Source of the DNA: Pontibacter litorisediminis
Lineage (GTDB): Bacteria; Bacteroidota; Bacteroidia; Cytophagales; Hymenobacteraceae
Direction: 5' to 3'
Assembly: GCF_029360645.1 (NCBI RefSeq)
Contig: NZ_JARDUA010000004.1
Location: forward strand, 310,001-374,000
Length of the DNA: 64,000 nucleotides
Positions 1 through 9,739 of the stretch are shown piece after piece (position 1 is the first letter of the stretch; the number at the start of each line of letters is the position of its first letter). A program made the position numbers and the translations under genes. The notes beneath the pieces are model-generated. The model was not told the DNA's origin. It was given only the letters and a program-made list of their open reading frames with translations, and did not search any database.

Positions 1-339
1 CAACAGGAGCTACCGCATACACGTGCCACGCTAAGCTGGCTGGCCAAGTATAAACAGACGGGCAAGTATAACCTCGCCGATGCACAGCTGCTGGAAAAGG
101 CAGGACAAGAGCTGGCGGAGCACGCCCTCAGCAACTCTGGCAAAAATTTAAAAGCGCTGCAGGATGTGCGGCAGCTGATCTCAGAAATAAAAGCAGGCAA
201 AAAGCTTTGTGTCTCGTGTTTGGAGGCGGCAGAACAAGCCTGGGCGGAGCTACTGCCCCCAGCCAGGCAAACACCACAGCCAGGGCAGGCGGTGCGAAGC
301 AAGCTGGCGGAGGAGTATAGGAAGCGGTTAGAGAATTAG
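1..339 (+). CDS. C-terminal fragment of an unrecognised protein
   Basis: An open frame enters from the left edge and runs 112 codons to a TAG at 337-339, with no start inside the window. The visible part is soluble, rich in Ala, Leu, Gln, Lys and Glu, probably mostly helical, and has two Cys (in KKLCVSCLE) near residue 76. It ends in a charged tail (AEEYRKRLEN). Codon use matches the neighbours, including two KY pairs written AAG TAT inside AAGTATAA words. I recognise no family. The gene lies on the same strand as the next real gene but is separated from it by about 500 bases of repeat-bearing spacer, so it is probably not in one operon with it. Confidence 0.6.
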   Translation, partial: QQELPHTRATLSWLAKYKQTGKYNLADAQLLEKAGQELAEHALSNSGKNLKALQDVRQLISEIKAGKKLCVSCLEAAEQAWAELLPPARQTPQPGQAVRSKLAEEYRKRLEN

Positions 340-388
340 AGAGTTTAGGAGTTAGAGAGTTGGGAAGTTAGAAGGTTAGAAAGTTAGG
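331..388. repeat. Degenerate A/G-rich tandem repeat (GTTAGARRG units)
   Basis: From the last codons of the edge gene into the spacer the sequence is a chain of imperfect units of about 9-11 bases, each close to AGTTAGAAAG. The first units overlap the stop codon, so part of the repeat is translated. Nothing shows a function. Similar purine-rich GTTAG runs behind genes may arise by slippage. Confidence 0.55.
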
Positions 389-390
389 CA

Positions 391-780
391 GTGCCGGGCC
401 CAACCACCCCTGCCCCTCCTTGGCTTTTTCGAGGGCCCCTACCCCCAGGAGGGGAGCTATACTTGTTCCATAGCAGAGACAGTGGCTATCGGAATGATCC
501 CAGCCTTTGGGTTGAGCGCCTTGTAAGATCCGGTGCCACGCTAGTGGCAGCGCCCTGGCGCAGGAGGGAACACAGCGCGATGCCCTTATCGAGGGCCCCT
601 ACCCCCAAGGCGAGCCCTCTCGGGCTGGAGAGCTCCACTGTTGGAGATGAAACTGTAGGTTTGTGGGAACTAGAGGATCAGCGGTGGCTAGTAAGGATAG
701 CTTGTATCAAGCAAAGGGAAGCAGTGGCTTTGAAAGTATAAACTGAAGTATAAGAAGGCACAAGCCTGAAGACTTGCGCC
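391..780 (+). repeat. Dispersed intergenic repeat, copy A, ending in a REP-like hairpin
   Basis: This non-coding block shares several strings with 23276-23640 (reverse strand) and 41640-42218. The core CAGCCTTTGGGTTGAGCGCC lies at 501-520, followed by a CCGGTGCC string, CAGCGCGATGCCC at 573-585, and a tail with CTAGTAAGGATAGCTTG and GGAAGCAGTGGC. It closes with a hairpin at 757-780 (GGCACAAG, 8-base loop, CTTGCGCC; one internal A-C mismatch). An open frame of 116 codons crosses it, but frames in the other copies share only the short string PSLWVERL, so I treat these frames as spurious. No transposase is present. Confidence 0.75.
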
Positions 781-834
781 ATAAAATAATAAAAGGCACA
801 GCCAAGAGAGAGGCAAAGAAACTATAACACAAGC

Positions 835-1335
835 ATGATTCAGTTCCGCACCCATATCGGCTTACTCCAACACCTCCCCGGTATGCACTACCTGGAAGTG
901 CCGCAGGAGGTAGTACAGGATTTGGGCACCCTCAACATCCGCCTGATCTGTAAGGTAAACAACACGCTAAACTTTCAGTGCGGGTTGATGGCGCTGGGCG
1001 AGGGCAGAGCCTATATCAGCATCAGTAAAAAGCGCATGCAGCAACTGGGCGTAGCGCTGCACGATGAGGTAACAGTAACACTGGAGAAAGACGACAGCCA
1101 ATACGGCACCGAAATGCCTGCCGAAATGGAGGAGCTGCTGCAGCAGGACGAGGAGGGAAACAGGCGCTTTCTGCTGCTTAAGCCCGGCATGCAGCGCTAC
1201 ATGCTCAACCACGTGTCGGCGGTAAAAAGCCCGCAGCTGCGCGTGGACCGTGCCATCACTTTAATCGAGAACCTGAAAAAGCTGCCGGAGGGCAAGGAGA
1301 ATTTCCGGGCCATGCTGGGCCTGCCCCCACGCTAA
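835..1335 (+). CDS. DUF1905 / YdeI-OmpD-associated domain protein
   Basis: A cytoplasmic protein of 166 residues. Residues 1 to about 90 match the DUF1905 pattern: a beta-rich domain with a conserved HYLEVPQEVV segment, a central LMALGEGRAYISISKK and GVALHDEVTVTLEKD. The C-terminal 60 residues match the YdeI/OmpD-associated (OmdA) helical domain (RRFLLLKPGMQRYMLNHV, then the KSPQLRVDRAITLIENL helix). The combination is a common two-domain architecture of unknown biochemical role; related proteins have been linked to bacteriocin protection, which cannot be judged here. A second OmdA-type protein with a different N-terminus is encoded at 34071-34700. The next gene starts 9 bases after the stop, so the two are probably co-transcribed. 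Confidence 0.8.
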   Translation: MIQFRTHIGLLQHLPGMHYLEVPQEVVQDLGTLNIRLICKVNNTLNFQCGLMALGEGRAYISISKKRMQQLGVALHDEVTVTLEKDDSQYGTEMPAEMEELLQQDEEGNRRFLLLKPGMQRYMLNHVSAVKSPQLRVDRAITLIENLKKLPEGKENFRAMLGLPPR

Positions 1336-1344
1336 TAAAATAAG

Positions 1345-3123
1345 ATGATGCAACTAACCTGGCTTATAGCGATACCTGTGGTCCTGCTGCTCCTGTGGCT
1401 GGCCTGGCGCCGAACTAACCGGCAACGACTGCCGTGGCGGCTGTTGGCTAGCGCTGTGGCCGGAGTGAGCCTGGTGCTGCTGGTGTTTCCGCCCGTTACG
1501 CAGCAGGCCATCAGCCCCGGCACGGCTATACTTTTAACCAAGGGGTTTGAGACGGATTCCCTGGATGCCATGCTGCAAAGGCTGGAAGCAAAACCTACAG
1601 TTTATACTTATAAAACCACTTCGGATAAGGGCGAGGCCATACACTCCCTGCTAGAGTTGCAGCAGCGGCAACCGGGGCTGCAGACAGTGCATTTGCTGGG
1701 CTATGGGTTAGAGGAGGAGGAACTGGAGCAATTAAAGCACCTGCAACTGCTGCCTCACCTCACGCGCGCTCCGGCCGGGGTGCAGGCGGTAAGCTGGCCA
1801 GCAAGTATAAAATTGGGAGAAGCCGTGGAGGTGGCCGGCAAGTATGAATCCGCAGCAGCAAGTATAAAGCTGTACCTGCACGCCGCTGGCAAAGCACAGG
1901 ATTCTGTAGAACTGGCCGCGGATAGCACCCACACCTTCCGCCTCCGCTACACCCCGAAAGTGCCAGGCCGCTATACTTATACTTTACTGGCGAATACCGA
2001 TACGCTAGGGCAGGTGCCGGTGCAGGTGGAGCCACCGCAGGAGCTGGGGGTGCTGCTGCTGGCCTCCTCCCCTAACTTCGAGTTCAAGTTCCTGAAAAAC
2101 CACCTGGCGGAGCTGCAGCACCGGGTAGCCTTGCGCACCACTATCAGCAAAGACCTGAGCCAGAGCGAATGGCTGAACATGCCCCGCACCGACCTCCGCC
2201 GCATCACCCCTAAACTGCTGCAGCGCTTCGACGTGGTGATAACCGAACCGGAGGCGCTGCAAAACATAAGTGCCGCCGAAAGAGATGCGCTGCAAAAAGC
2301 CGTGACAGAAAACGGGCTGGGCGTGCTAACCATTGCCACTGCGCCTGCTACGCATCGCAACACAGCCTTTTTTACAAACTTTAGGAGCAGCAGGGTATCA
2401 CAGCAAAGCACCCGCAGCGCCCGCGCCAGTTGGGCCGGAGCCACAGAAGTTACTCTCACCGCCGCGCCTTACGCGTTGGCAGATGCCGCTGCATTAACAG
2501 CCTTGGTAGAGGAGCAGGGCAATAGCTTATTAGCCGGGGCAAAAACAGCGGGCTGGGGAAAAGTAGCCATGAGCCTGGTGCCGCAGACGTTCCCGTGGCA
2601 ACTGGAGGGCAAGCCCGAAATATACGCCAGCTACTGGGCCAGCCTGCTGTCGGCGGTAGCCCGGGAGCAGGTGCAGGAGCGGTTCTGGCAGGTAGTGCAG
2701 CCGCAGATGCCGCAGCCCGGTAAGCCCGTTATACTTACTTTCACAGATTATGCTTCAGAAGGAGCAGTGCCCACAGCCGCCGTTACCAGTACAGCCGACA
2801 CCACAAGTATAAACCTGCCGCTGGCGCAGCATACGCATCAGCCGGAGAAGTATAGCGGCACCTTCTGGCCCCACAGCAGCGGCTGGCATAAAGTGGAATC
2901 ACCTAATGCCAAACCTTACTTTTTCTTTGTGCAGGATACCGTGGATTGGGCGTTTGAAAGCATCGCTACCAGACGAGCCGCCACGCAGGCTTTTGCCGCG
3001 CAGCAACATATAAGCCCTGCCGAGGCTTCGGTTGCTTATAAAGAAGAGCCGCTGCCACTGCTCTGGTTCTTTGTGCTGTTTGTGCTCAGCAGCGCGTTTC
3101 TGTGGCTAGAGGAGAAGTTGTAG
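1345..3123 (+). CDS. Membrane-anchored protein with large extracytoplasmic region
   Basis: A 592-residue protein with two N-terminal membrane helices (about 4-22 and 33-52) and one at the C-terminus (about 569-587) just before a short charged tail, WLEEKL. The roughly 510 residues between them hold an immunoglobulin-like beta stretch (about 140-230), then a region resembling the class I glutamine amidotransferase-like domains of BatA-type Bacteroidota membrane proteins (the LLLASSPNFEF strand and VVITEPEAL strand). I do not see a convincing Cys-His pair, so no activity is claimed. It follows the DUF1905 gene by 9 bases and ends 3 bases from the end of the convergent hydrolase gene. Several AGT-ATA Ser-Ile codon pairs occur inside AAGTATAA words. 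Confidence 0.6.
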   Translation: MMQLTWLIAIPVVLLLLWLAWRRTNRQRLPWRLLASAVAGVSLVLLVFPPVTQQAISPGTAILLTKGFETDSLDAMLQRLEAKPTVYTYKTTSDKGEAIHSLLELQQRQPGLQTVHLLGYGLEEEELEQLKHLQLLPHLTRAPAGVQAVSWPASIKLGEAVEVAGKYESAAASIKLYLHAAGKAQDSVELAADSTHTFRLRYTPKVPGRYTYTLLANTDTLGQVPVQVEPPQELGVLLLASSPNFEFKFLKNHLAELQHRVALRTTISKDLSQSEWLNMPRTDLRRITPKLLQRFDVVITEPEALQNISAAERDALQKAVTENGLGVLTIATAPATHRNTAFFTNFRSSRVSQQSTRSARASWAGATEVTLTAAPYALADAAALTALVEEQGNSLLAGAKTAGWGKVAMSLVPQTFPWQLEGKPEIYASYWASLLSAVAREQVQERFWQVVQPQMPQPGKPVILTFTDYASEGAVPTAAVTSTADTTSINLPLAQHTHQPEKYSGTFWPHSSGWHKVESPNAKPYFFFVQDTVDWAFESIATRRAATQAFAAQQHISPAEASVAYKEEPLPLLWFFVLFVLSSAFLWLEEKL

Positions 3124-3126
3124 TCG

Positions 3127-3942
3127 CTACACCCCCACCCTCAGCTTAGCGGCAAAGGTATCCAGCAGTTGGATCAGGTCGGGGATGCTCTCCAGGTTTA
3201 AGGTATGGCCAATGTGCGGTAGAATTTCCAGCTCGGCGTGCGGCAGCGCTTGGTACATGGCCTGCCCCATCTCCACCGTGCACAGCGGATCCTCGTCGCC
3301 ATGCACCACCAGCACCGGCACCTGCACCTTCTTCAACTCCTCCAGGTAATTGCCGCTTTCCTTGGTGGCTTGCGTCAGCTTCAAGATATTATCGGGCGTA
3401 GGGCTTTGGTTGGCTTTGGCGTTTTTGAGGTTCTCTATCGTGATGATCGGGTTGAGGAAATAGCTGCGGCCGAGCACGGTGGGCAGCATCACGTCCAGCA
3501 TCAGCGGATAGCCTCCGGCTTTCAAAGCCGCCTCCCAGCTATAGCCGATGGCATCGAAATACGCATCCTTATACGGAAAAGTAGACAGCAGCGCCCCCGC
3601 CTGCGCCAGCTCCGGGTGGTTTACCAGAAAACGCTGCGCCACAGCTCCGCCGTACGATATGCCCACCACCATGGTGTCTGGCAGGTCCAGTGTTCTCAAC
3701 AAATCCGCCAGGTCGGCGGCATGGCCCTCGAAGCTTCGGTGCGCTGGTGCCGCATCACTCTGCCCCTGAAATAGGAGGTCTACCAGCACCAGCCTGTACT
3801 TCTTGCCCAGCGCGTGCACCAGCCCCGCCCAAGCCGCTGTGGACTGCGATAGCCCGTTGAGGAAAACCATGGCCTGCGGTGCTTCTGGGTTGCCGTGCAG
3901 TTCGTAGTAAAGTTGTAGTCCGTCGGGTAAGGTATGCTTCAT
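3127..3942 (-). CDS. Alpha/beta-hydrolase
   Basis: A 271-residue alpha/beta-hydrolase fold protein. The frame is open 30 codons further upstream, but the ATG at 3942 has a purine-rich AAAGAAGAG just before it and begins the usual family N-terminus (MKHTLPDGLQLYYELHG). The nucleophile elbow is G94-I-S96-Y-G98, preceded by an oxyanion strand MVFLNGLSQS near residue 30. The late acid is in VVHGDEDPL and the catalytic His in LPHIGHTLN. There is no signal peptide, so it is cytoplasmic. Substrate is unknown; relatives include proline iminopeptidases, esterases and 3-oxoadipate enol-lactonases. It is convergent with the preceding membrane-protein gene. Confidence 0.85.
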   Translation of the reverse strand: MKHTLPDGLQLYYELHGNPEAPQAMVFLNGLSQSTAAWAGLVHALGKKYRLVLVDLLFQGQSDAAPAHRSFEGHAADLADLLRTLDLPDTMVVGISYGGAVAQRFLVNHPELAQAGALLSTFPYKDAYFDAIGYSWEAALKAGGYPLMLDVMLPTVLGRSYFLNPIITIENLKNAKANQSPTPDNILKLTQATKESGNYLEELKKVQVPVLVVHGDEDPLCTVEMGQAMYQALPHAELEILPHIGHTLNLESIPDLIQLLDTFAAKLRVGV

Positions 3943-4047
3943 GGCGCTCTTCTTTTCTGATGCTTTGGTAGCTAACGAATATAGCGGAAATTGCGGAAAA
4001 GTGAAAGCAGGAATCAATCCCTGGAAAACCACCGAATACCCAAGCCG

Positions 4048-5127
4048 CTAGTGCATCAGCGCCGACTTGATCATGATGAACTCGTTGATGTTATCGGTGT
4101 TGATAACGCCGGCCAGGCGGCCGTTTTCGAGCACGGGGTAAAGCGGCACGCGTGTCTTCTGCAGTTCGGTGTAGGCGTCGGAGAGTTTGTCGTGCACGCT
4201 AAAGGTCTTCACATCCCCCGACATGATCTTGGCCACGGGTGTCTCCATCTGCTCTTCTTTTACCGCCTGTATCAGTTGGGAGCGTGTCAGCGTTCCTACT
4301 ACCGCGCCATCCTCCTCCACAATAAACTCGTGCTCTGAGCCGGTAAGCAGCTTGTTAAGCGCACCTCGTACGGAGTCGGTTGGAGCCAGCGTCACGAAGT
4401 TGGTCATCATGCCCTCACGCACGCTGTGGCCGCGCAGGAAATCCAGGTGCTGCACCACAATGTTTTCGGAGTATGCGCCGAAAAACACAAACGCCCCGAT
4501 CAGGATAAGAAAAGGATTGTAGAAGAGGCCGATGAACACAAAGAAGATGGCCAGCAATTGCCCCAGGTTGGCCGCAATCTGCGTGGCCCGCACGCGCCCC
4601 AGCTTAAAAGCCAGCAGCGCCCGCAGTACCCGCCCGCCATCCATGGGGAAGGCCGGTATGGCATTGAATACCACCAGCACCACGTTCACAAACAGCAGCA
4701 GGTAAAGGAAATTTGCCGGTGTGATGCGCAGGAAGAACTCCTCGGATGGTGCGGTTGGCAGCGATGGCAGCACCAGCCAAAGTATAAGCGCGATCACCAC
4801 ATTCACCGCCGGGCCGGCCAGGGCTACCAAAAGCTCCTGTTTCGGTTTTTCCGGCATCTTCTCCAGGCTGGCCACGCCGCCAATAGGCAGCAGTGTAATC
4901 ATCTTGGTGCTGATGCCGTAACGCTTGGCCGTGAGGGCATGGCCGAGCTCGTGCAGCACCACGCAGAAGAAGACAGCCAGTATAAATCCGATCGCCAGTA
5001 AAATAGTCGGGGTGTCGCTGCCGCGCTGCGCCTCGGTAAAAGCCACCCATCCCAACAAGAGCACAAAGGTCCAGTGCACCAGTATTTTTATGCCTGCAAT
5101 CCTGCCTAGGTTCAGCGACCACTTCAT
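4048..5127 (-). CDS. Site-2 protease family zinc metalloprotease with CBS pair
   Basis: An M50 intramembrane protease of 359 residues. It has about five or six hydrophobic helices, the zinc motif H59-E60-L-G-H63, and the second metal motif in the membrane segment [17 protein letters not shown] near residue 155-170 (the NPxPxxDGG-type Asp). The last 120 residues form two CBS modules (from [18 protein letters not shown] to the end), which in this SpoIVFB-like subgroup sense nucleotides. Its role would be regulated cleavage of membrane-embedded substrates, possibly anti-sigma factors; no substrate is next to it. The ATG at 5127 is the only sensible start, directly before a typical amphipathic first segment ([13 protein letters not shown]). 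Confidence 0.92.
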   Translation of the reverse strand: MKWSLNLGRIAGIKILVHWTFVLLLGWVAFTEAQRGSDTPTILLAIGFILAVFFCVVLHELGHALTAKRYGISTKMITLLPIGGVASLEKMPEKPKQELLVALAGPAVNVVIALILWLVLPSLPTAPSEEFFLRITPANFLYLLLFVNVVLVVFNAIPAFPMDGGRVLRALLAFKLGRVRATQIAANLGQLLAIFFVFIGLFYNPFLILIGAFVFFGAYSENIVVQHLDFLRGHSVREGMMTNFVTLAPTDSVRGALNKLLTGSEHEFIVEEDGAVVGTLTRSQLIQAVKEEQMETPVAKIMSGDVKTFSVHDKLSDAYTELQKTRVPLYPVLENGRLAGVINTDNINEFIMIKSALMH

Positions 5128-5344
5128 GTGCTTTAAGCTTTAGGGTTCAGTGAATTAACGCATGGCACCAGCTTTATGTTTACGCACCCGTACAACCGCA
5201 GAAGATAGCCGCGCATAAAGTATAGGCGGCCGTGTGGGTAATGTTTTTGAACTTTATCCTAGCTTTAGCGGGCGCAGCACGTAAAGGTCGCACAGGGTTT
5301 TGGCGAAGGGGGCCACGTGCTACAACGTATAAATCTGAAGAGAT

Positions 5345-5758
5345 ATGGCTAATGTAAGTGATAGAGGATTGGAGCGGGAGCTGCAGTTTCAGGCGTCGCG
5401 GAGTGGCGGGGCCGGCGGGCAGAACGTGAACAAGGTAAACACCAAGATGGAGCTGCGGTTTCATGTGGAAAGCTCGGAGCTGCTGACCGAGGAGGAGAAG
5501 GCGCTGGTGCAGGCGAAGCTGGGCAGCCGCATCAACAGCGAAGGCTATCTGCAGGTGGTGTGCCAGACCGAGCGCAGCCAGCTGCAGAACAAGGAGCTGT
5601 GCGTGCAGCGGTTTTATGAGCTGCTGCGGCAGGCGTTTACGCGGCAGAAGAAGCGCAAGGCCACCAAGCCCACCCGCTCCAGTGTGCGCCGCCGGCTGGA
5701 GGGCAAGAAAAAGCAGGCGGAGAAAAAAGCGAACCGCGGCTTCCGGGGCGACTACTAA
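5345..5758 (+). CDS. arfB: Alternative ribosome-rescue factor B (peptidyl-tRNA hydrolase ArfB)
   Basis: A 137-residue class I release-factor-like protein that hydrolyses peptidyl-tRNA on ribosomes stalled without a stop codon. The GGQ motif is at residues 24-26 within SGGAGGQNVNKVNTKMEL, which is the catalytic loop. There is no codon-recognition domain, as expected. The C-terminal tail (about 105-137) is very basic (RRRLEGKKKQAEKKANRG), matching the ArfB tail that enters the empty mRNA channel. It stands alone, divergent from the site-2 protease gene, and is followed by a strong terminator. Length and domain content are typical of ArfB/YaeJ. Confidence 0.93.
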   Translation: MANVSDRGLERELQFQASRSGGAGGQNVNKVNTKMELRFHVESSELLTEEEKALVQAKLGSRINSEGYLQVVCQTERSQLQNKELCVQRFYELLRQAFTRQKKRKATKPTRSSVRRRLEGKKKQAEKKANRGFRGDY

Positions 5759-5768
5759 GTATAAAAGA

Positions 5769-5803
5769 AAAGCAGGCGGCACTGTAGAGGTGCCGCCTGC
5801 TTT
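5769..5803. terminator. Bidirectional intrinsic terminator
   Basis: A perfect 14-bp inverted repeat (5769-5782 with 5790-5803) and a 7-base loop carry A-tracts on the left and T-tracts on the right. It lies between the convergent arfB and S9 peptidase genes and can end both transcripts. Confidence 0.88.
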
Positions 5804-5827
5804 ATAGTATCATCACTCAAAATATAT

Positions 5828-7774
<1,947 letters not shown>

Positions 7775-7963
7775 GTTTTATAGTTTTAAGGTGCGGTAAG
7801 AGCAGGTTAAGCTACTGAAATCCAGCTAAAAAACAAACAGGTGCTGGCGCAGGAGCAGAAAAATGGCGTGTCTGCCTTGTCGGGTTTATACTTTATCTTT
7901 GGGCCGCTGCTGCCTTAGGTAAGGTATTTGCAGCAACAGCATCAGAATTTTTCACCCTTGTAT

Positions 7964-8542
7964 ATGATGAAGAGATTACTCTTGTTGATGGTTTTGGTGG
8001 GCGGGCTAAGCGTGGCCGCCCAGGCGCAGAAGTATAGAACAGCGGCCGGCGTGCGCCTGGAGAGCGACCGTTTTGGCGTGAGCGTGCAACAGAAGCTGCA
8101 CGAGAAAGGTACCCTGGAGGGCATTGTGCAGGTGGGGTCGCGCGAGTACAGCGGCACAGTGCTGTACGAGTGGCACCGCCCCATCCTGGGTAAGCGCTTT
8201 AACTACTACCTGGGCGCTGGCGGTCACATTGGCAACCTGAAAGACAGCGGCGTGTATACCGGTGTAGACGGCATCCTGGGGATAGAGTATAAGGTAAACG
8301 GCTTGCCGTTCCTGCTCTCTGCCGACGTAAAGCCGGCCGTGCACATCAACCACGACGACTGGGTGCACCTCTCCTCCGGCGTATCTATACGCTATGTTAT
8401 CGTGAAGGAGAAAAAGGAGAAAAAAAGGCTGTGGCCGTTTGGCAAGCAGAACGATGACGACGACCGCCGGAAGAAGAACCGCAAGCAGGAGGAGCCGCAG
8501 CAGCCCCGCATCCTGGATATCTTCAAGAAAAAGGACAACTAG
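7964..8542 (+). CDS. Exported protein, probable small outer-membrane beta-barrel, basic tail
   Basis: About 192 residues from the ATG at 7964 (another ATG follows at once; a longer frame from 7928 would put polar residues before the signal peptide). The start gives MMKRLLLLMVLVGGLSVAAQAQ, a clear signal peptide. Residues about 25-145 alternate polar and hydrophobic with Gly/Tyr-rich strands (YYLGAGGHIGNLK, GVDGILGIEYK), as in small Bacteroidota outer-membrane barrels. The last 50 residues are extremely charged (KEKKEKKRLWPFGKQNDDDDRRKKNRKQEE). A TAnnTTTG promoter element is at 7894-7901 but without a well-spaced TTG. The function is not known. Confidence 0.65.
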   Translation: MMKRLLLLMVLVGGLSVAAQAQKYRTAAGVRLESDRFGVSVQQKLHEKGTLEGIVQVGSREYSGTVLYEWHRPILGKRFNYYLGAGGHIGNLKDSGVYTGVDGILGIEYKVNGLPFLLSADVKPAVHINHDDWVHLSSGVSIRYVIVKEKKEKKRLWPFGKQNDDDDRRKKNRKQEEPQQPRILDIFKKKDN

Positions 8543-8616
8543 TGGCCTGCCGCTCTACCTTTAGCGACTGTCGGTTGGTAACGCATACTTCGAAAAGGTA
8601 AGGAGGACCAGAGACC

Positions 8617-8793
8617 TCAGCCTACGGTTTGCGTATAGGCTGAGGCTGGTGCATCGGTAGTAGTGGCAAGCAGCTGCTGGCGCGCAGCCACCTGCGCAGG
8701 GCAATCAGTGGTAGGCCTGGCATCTCGCAGTATGTCTTTTCCGGCCAGGTAGAGGCTCAGGATTGCGGCCGCGATCAGGAATAGAATTTTCAT
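8617..8793 (-). CDS. Small exported/membrane protein, 58 residues
   Basis: A short frame of 58 codons from ATG at 8793 to TGA at 8617. It starts MKILFLIAAAILSLYLAGKD, a hydrophobic segment after one Lys that could be a signal peptide or single membrane anchor. The remainder is polar (DILRDARPTTDCPAQVAARQQLLATTT) with one Cys. It is preceded by an A-rich AAAAAAGTAAG that may serve as ribosome site. It is the last of three small same-strand genes; it shares the MKI plus hydrophobic start and spacing with the other two but not their tail motif, so it may be a diverged member or only a neighbour. Confidence 0.5.
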   Translation of the reverse strand: MKILFLIAAAILSLYLAGKDILRDARPTTDCPAQVAARQQLLATTTDAPASAYTQTVG

Positions 8794-8824
8794 AGTCTTA
8801 CTTTTTTAGCTGTTGCGTTACAAC

Positions 8825-8989
8825 TTAGGCGCGGTTGGCCACAACCTCTACAACAGGCAGCAAGTTAGGGTACGACTTGTACTGGTTCAGCTCCAGGCGC
8901 TCACTGATTTCTTTTGTTTCGCTGGCAGACTTCTTAATGGTGGCGCCAATGGCCAGCAGGAATGCGAAGATTAGGATTACGATTTTCAT
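8825..8989 (-). CDS. Small exported/membrane protein, 54 residues, YPNLLPVVE family
   Basis: A frame of 54 codons from ATG at 8989 to TAA at 8825. It has a hydrophobic N-terminus (MKIVILIFAFLLAIGATIK), then a charged helix (SASETKEISERLELNQY) and the tail YKSYPNLLPVVEVVANRA. Aligned with the 55-codon gene at 9050-9217 it shares MKIV-I--, GATIK-SA-E, RLELN-Y and YPNLLPVVE, with differences spread in a coding-like way. That makes both real genes and recent paralogues. A processed secreted peptide or a small membrane-anchored protein are both possible. No family is recognised. Confidence 0.72.
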   Translation of the reverse strand: MKIVILIFAFLLAIGATIKKSASETKEISERLELNQYKSYPNLLPVVEVVANRA

Positions 8990-9049
8990 GGTTTTATTTT
9001 GCTTTTGATAGGTTAAGGACGTGGTTAAATGGTGGTTAAAAGCGCTACC

Positions 9050-9217
9050 TTACTTAAGGGCCGGGGCAGTAATCTCTACCACAGGCAACAGGTTAGGGTA
9101 GTTTCGGTACTCGTTCAGCTCCAGGCGGTTTTTAACCTGCTCCATCTCTTTGGCTGATTGTTTGATTGTGGCTCCCATGCCAGTCATTAATGCGAGGATT
9201 ACGATCACGATTTTCAT
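9050..9217 (-). CDS. Small exported/membrane protein, 55 residues, YPNLLPVVE family
   Basis: A frame of 55 codons from ATG at 9217 to TAA at 9050, the first gene of the three-gene minus-strand set. The sequence begins MKIVIVILALMTGMGATIK, followed by QSAKEMEQVKNRLELNEYRN and YPNLLPVVEITAPALK. It is paralogous to the gene at 8825-8989: the Pro-Asn-Leu-Leu-Pro core is identical while the helical middle varies. No lipobox is present. The 60-base gaps between the three genes suggest one transcript. I do not recognise the family, and genes this short are easily missed in annotation. Confidence 0.72.
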   Translation of the reverse strand: MKIVIVILALMTGMGATIKQSAKEMEQVKNRLELNEYRNYPNLLPVVEITAPALK

Positions 9218-9739
9218 AGTAGTAGGTATTAATTGGTTTTCGATTTCTTTATGTTTCTGTCTTAATAGATAGCGACTTAGGGCTTATGGTTGCTTGGGGC
9301 GCTATAAATTTTTTTATTTCTGATTGGGATATTACACTTTGTGTGCCAAACTGCATAAGTGATTGATTTACAGCATCATACTAGCATAATTGCCTGATAT
9401 ATCGGGAAAAAACTGTCCGGTGCCGAACACTTTGCTGTACGCCACCGGACAGTTTTTTTGCCGCTGCTGCAGCCCTTAAAATTTATTTATCAGCAGCTAA
9501 GACTGGAGCTGTTGTTGATGGGATAGGTTGTGCCGCCTGAGCAGGGGCTAAACGTGCTGCGTGGCAGGCACAGCCACGTGTGGCAGCAACAAAAAGAAGC
9601 TTTAAAACATGTGGGGCGGGTGAGGGTTGTTATGATGGTTTGTGCTGGCAACCAGTGATATATTCTTTGAGGGCCTGCACAGATCAACCTCCTCCTGATT
9701 TTTATAGTATAAGAAATCAATTTAAGCGTAAAAGCATCT
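9218..9739. other. Gene-free stretch upstream of small genes and cyanophycinase
   Basis: I see no credible coding frame on either strand here. The left part is AT-rich and presumably holds the promoter of the minus-strand small genes. The right part is the upstream region of the cyanophycinase gene. The only strong structure is the hairpin at 9407-9458. Confidence 0.5.
9407..9458. terminator. Strong hairpin with A/T flanks, no adjacent gene end
   Basis: A perfect 16-bp stem (9407-9422 with 9443-9458) encloses a 20-base loop. A-runs on the left and T-runs on the right make it a terminator on either strand. Neither neighbouring gene ends here: the small genes read away to the left and cyanophycinase starts to the right. 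It may end an unannotated small RNA or block read-through. Confidence 0.6.

Noticed and set aside
391..741. 116-codon frame in repeat copy A (and frames at 23397-23636 and 41760-42086)
   Set aside because: The only shared part between the three is PSLWVERL, encoded by the repeat core. Reading frames differ elsewhere and there are no coding-like substitution patterns.
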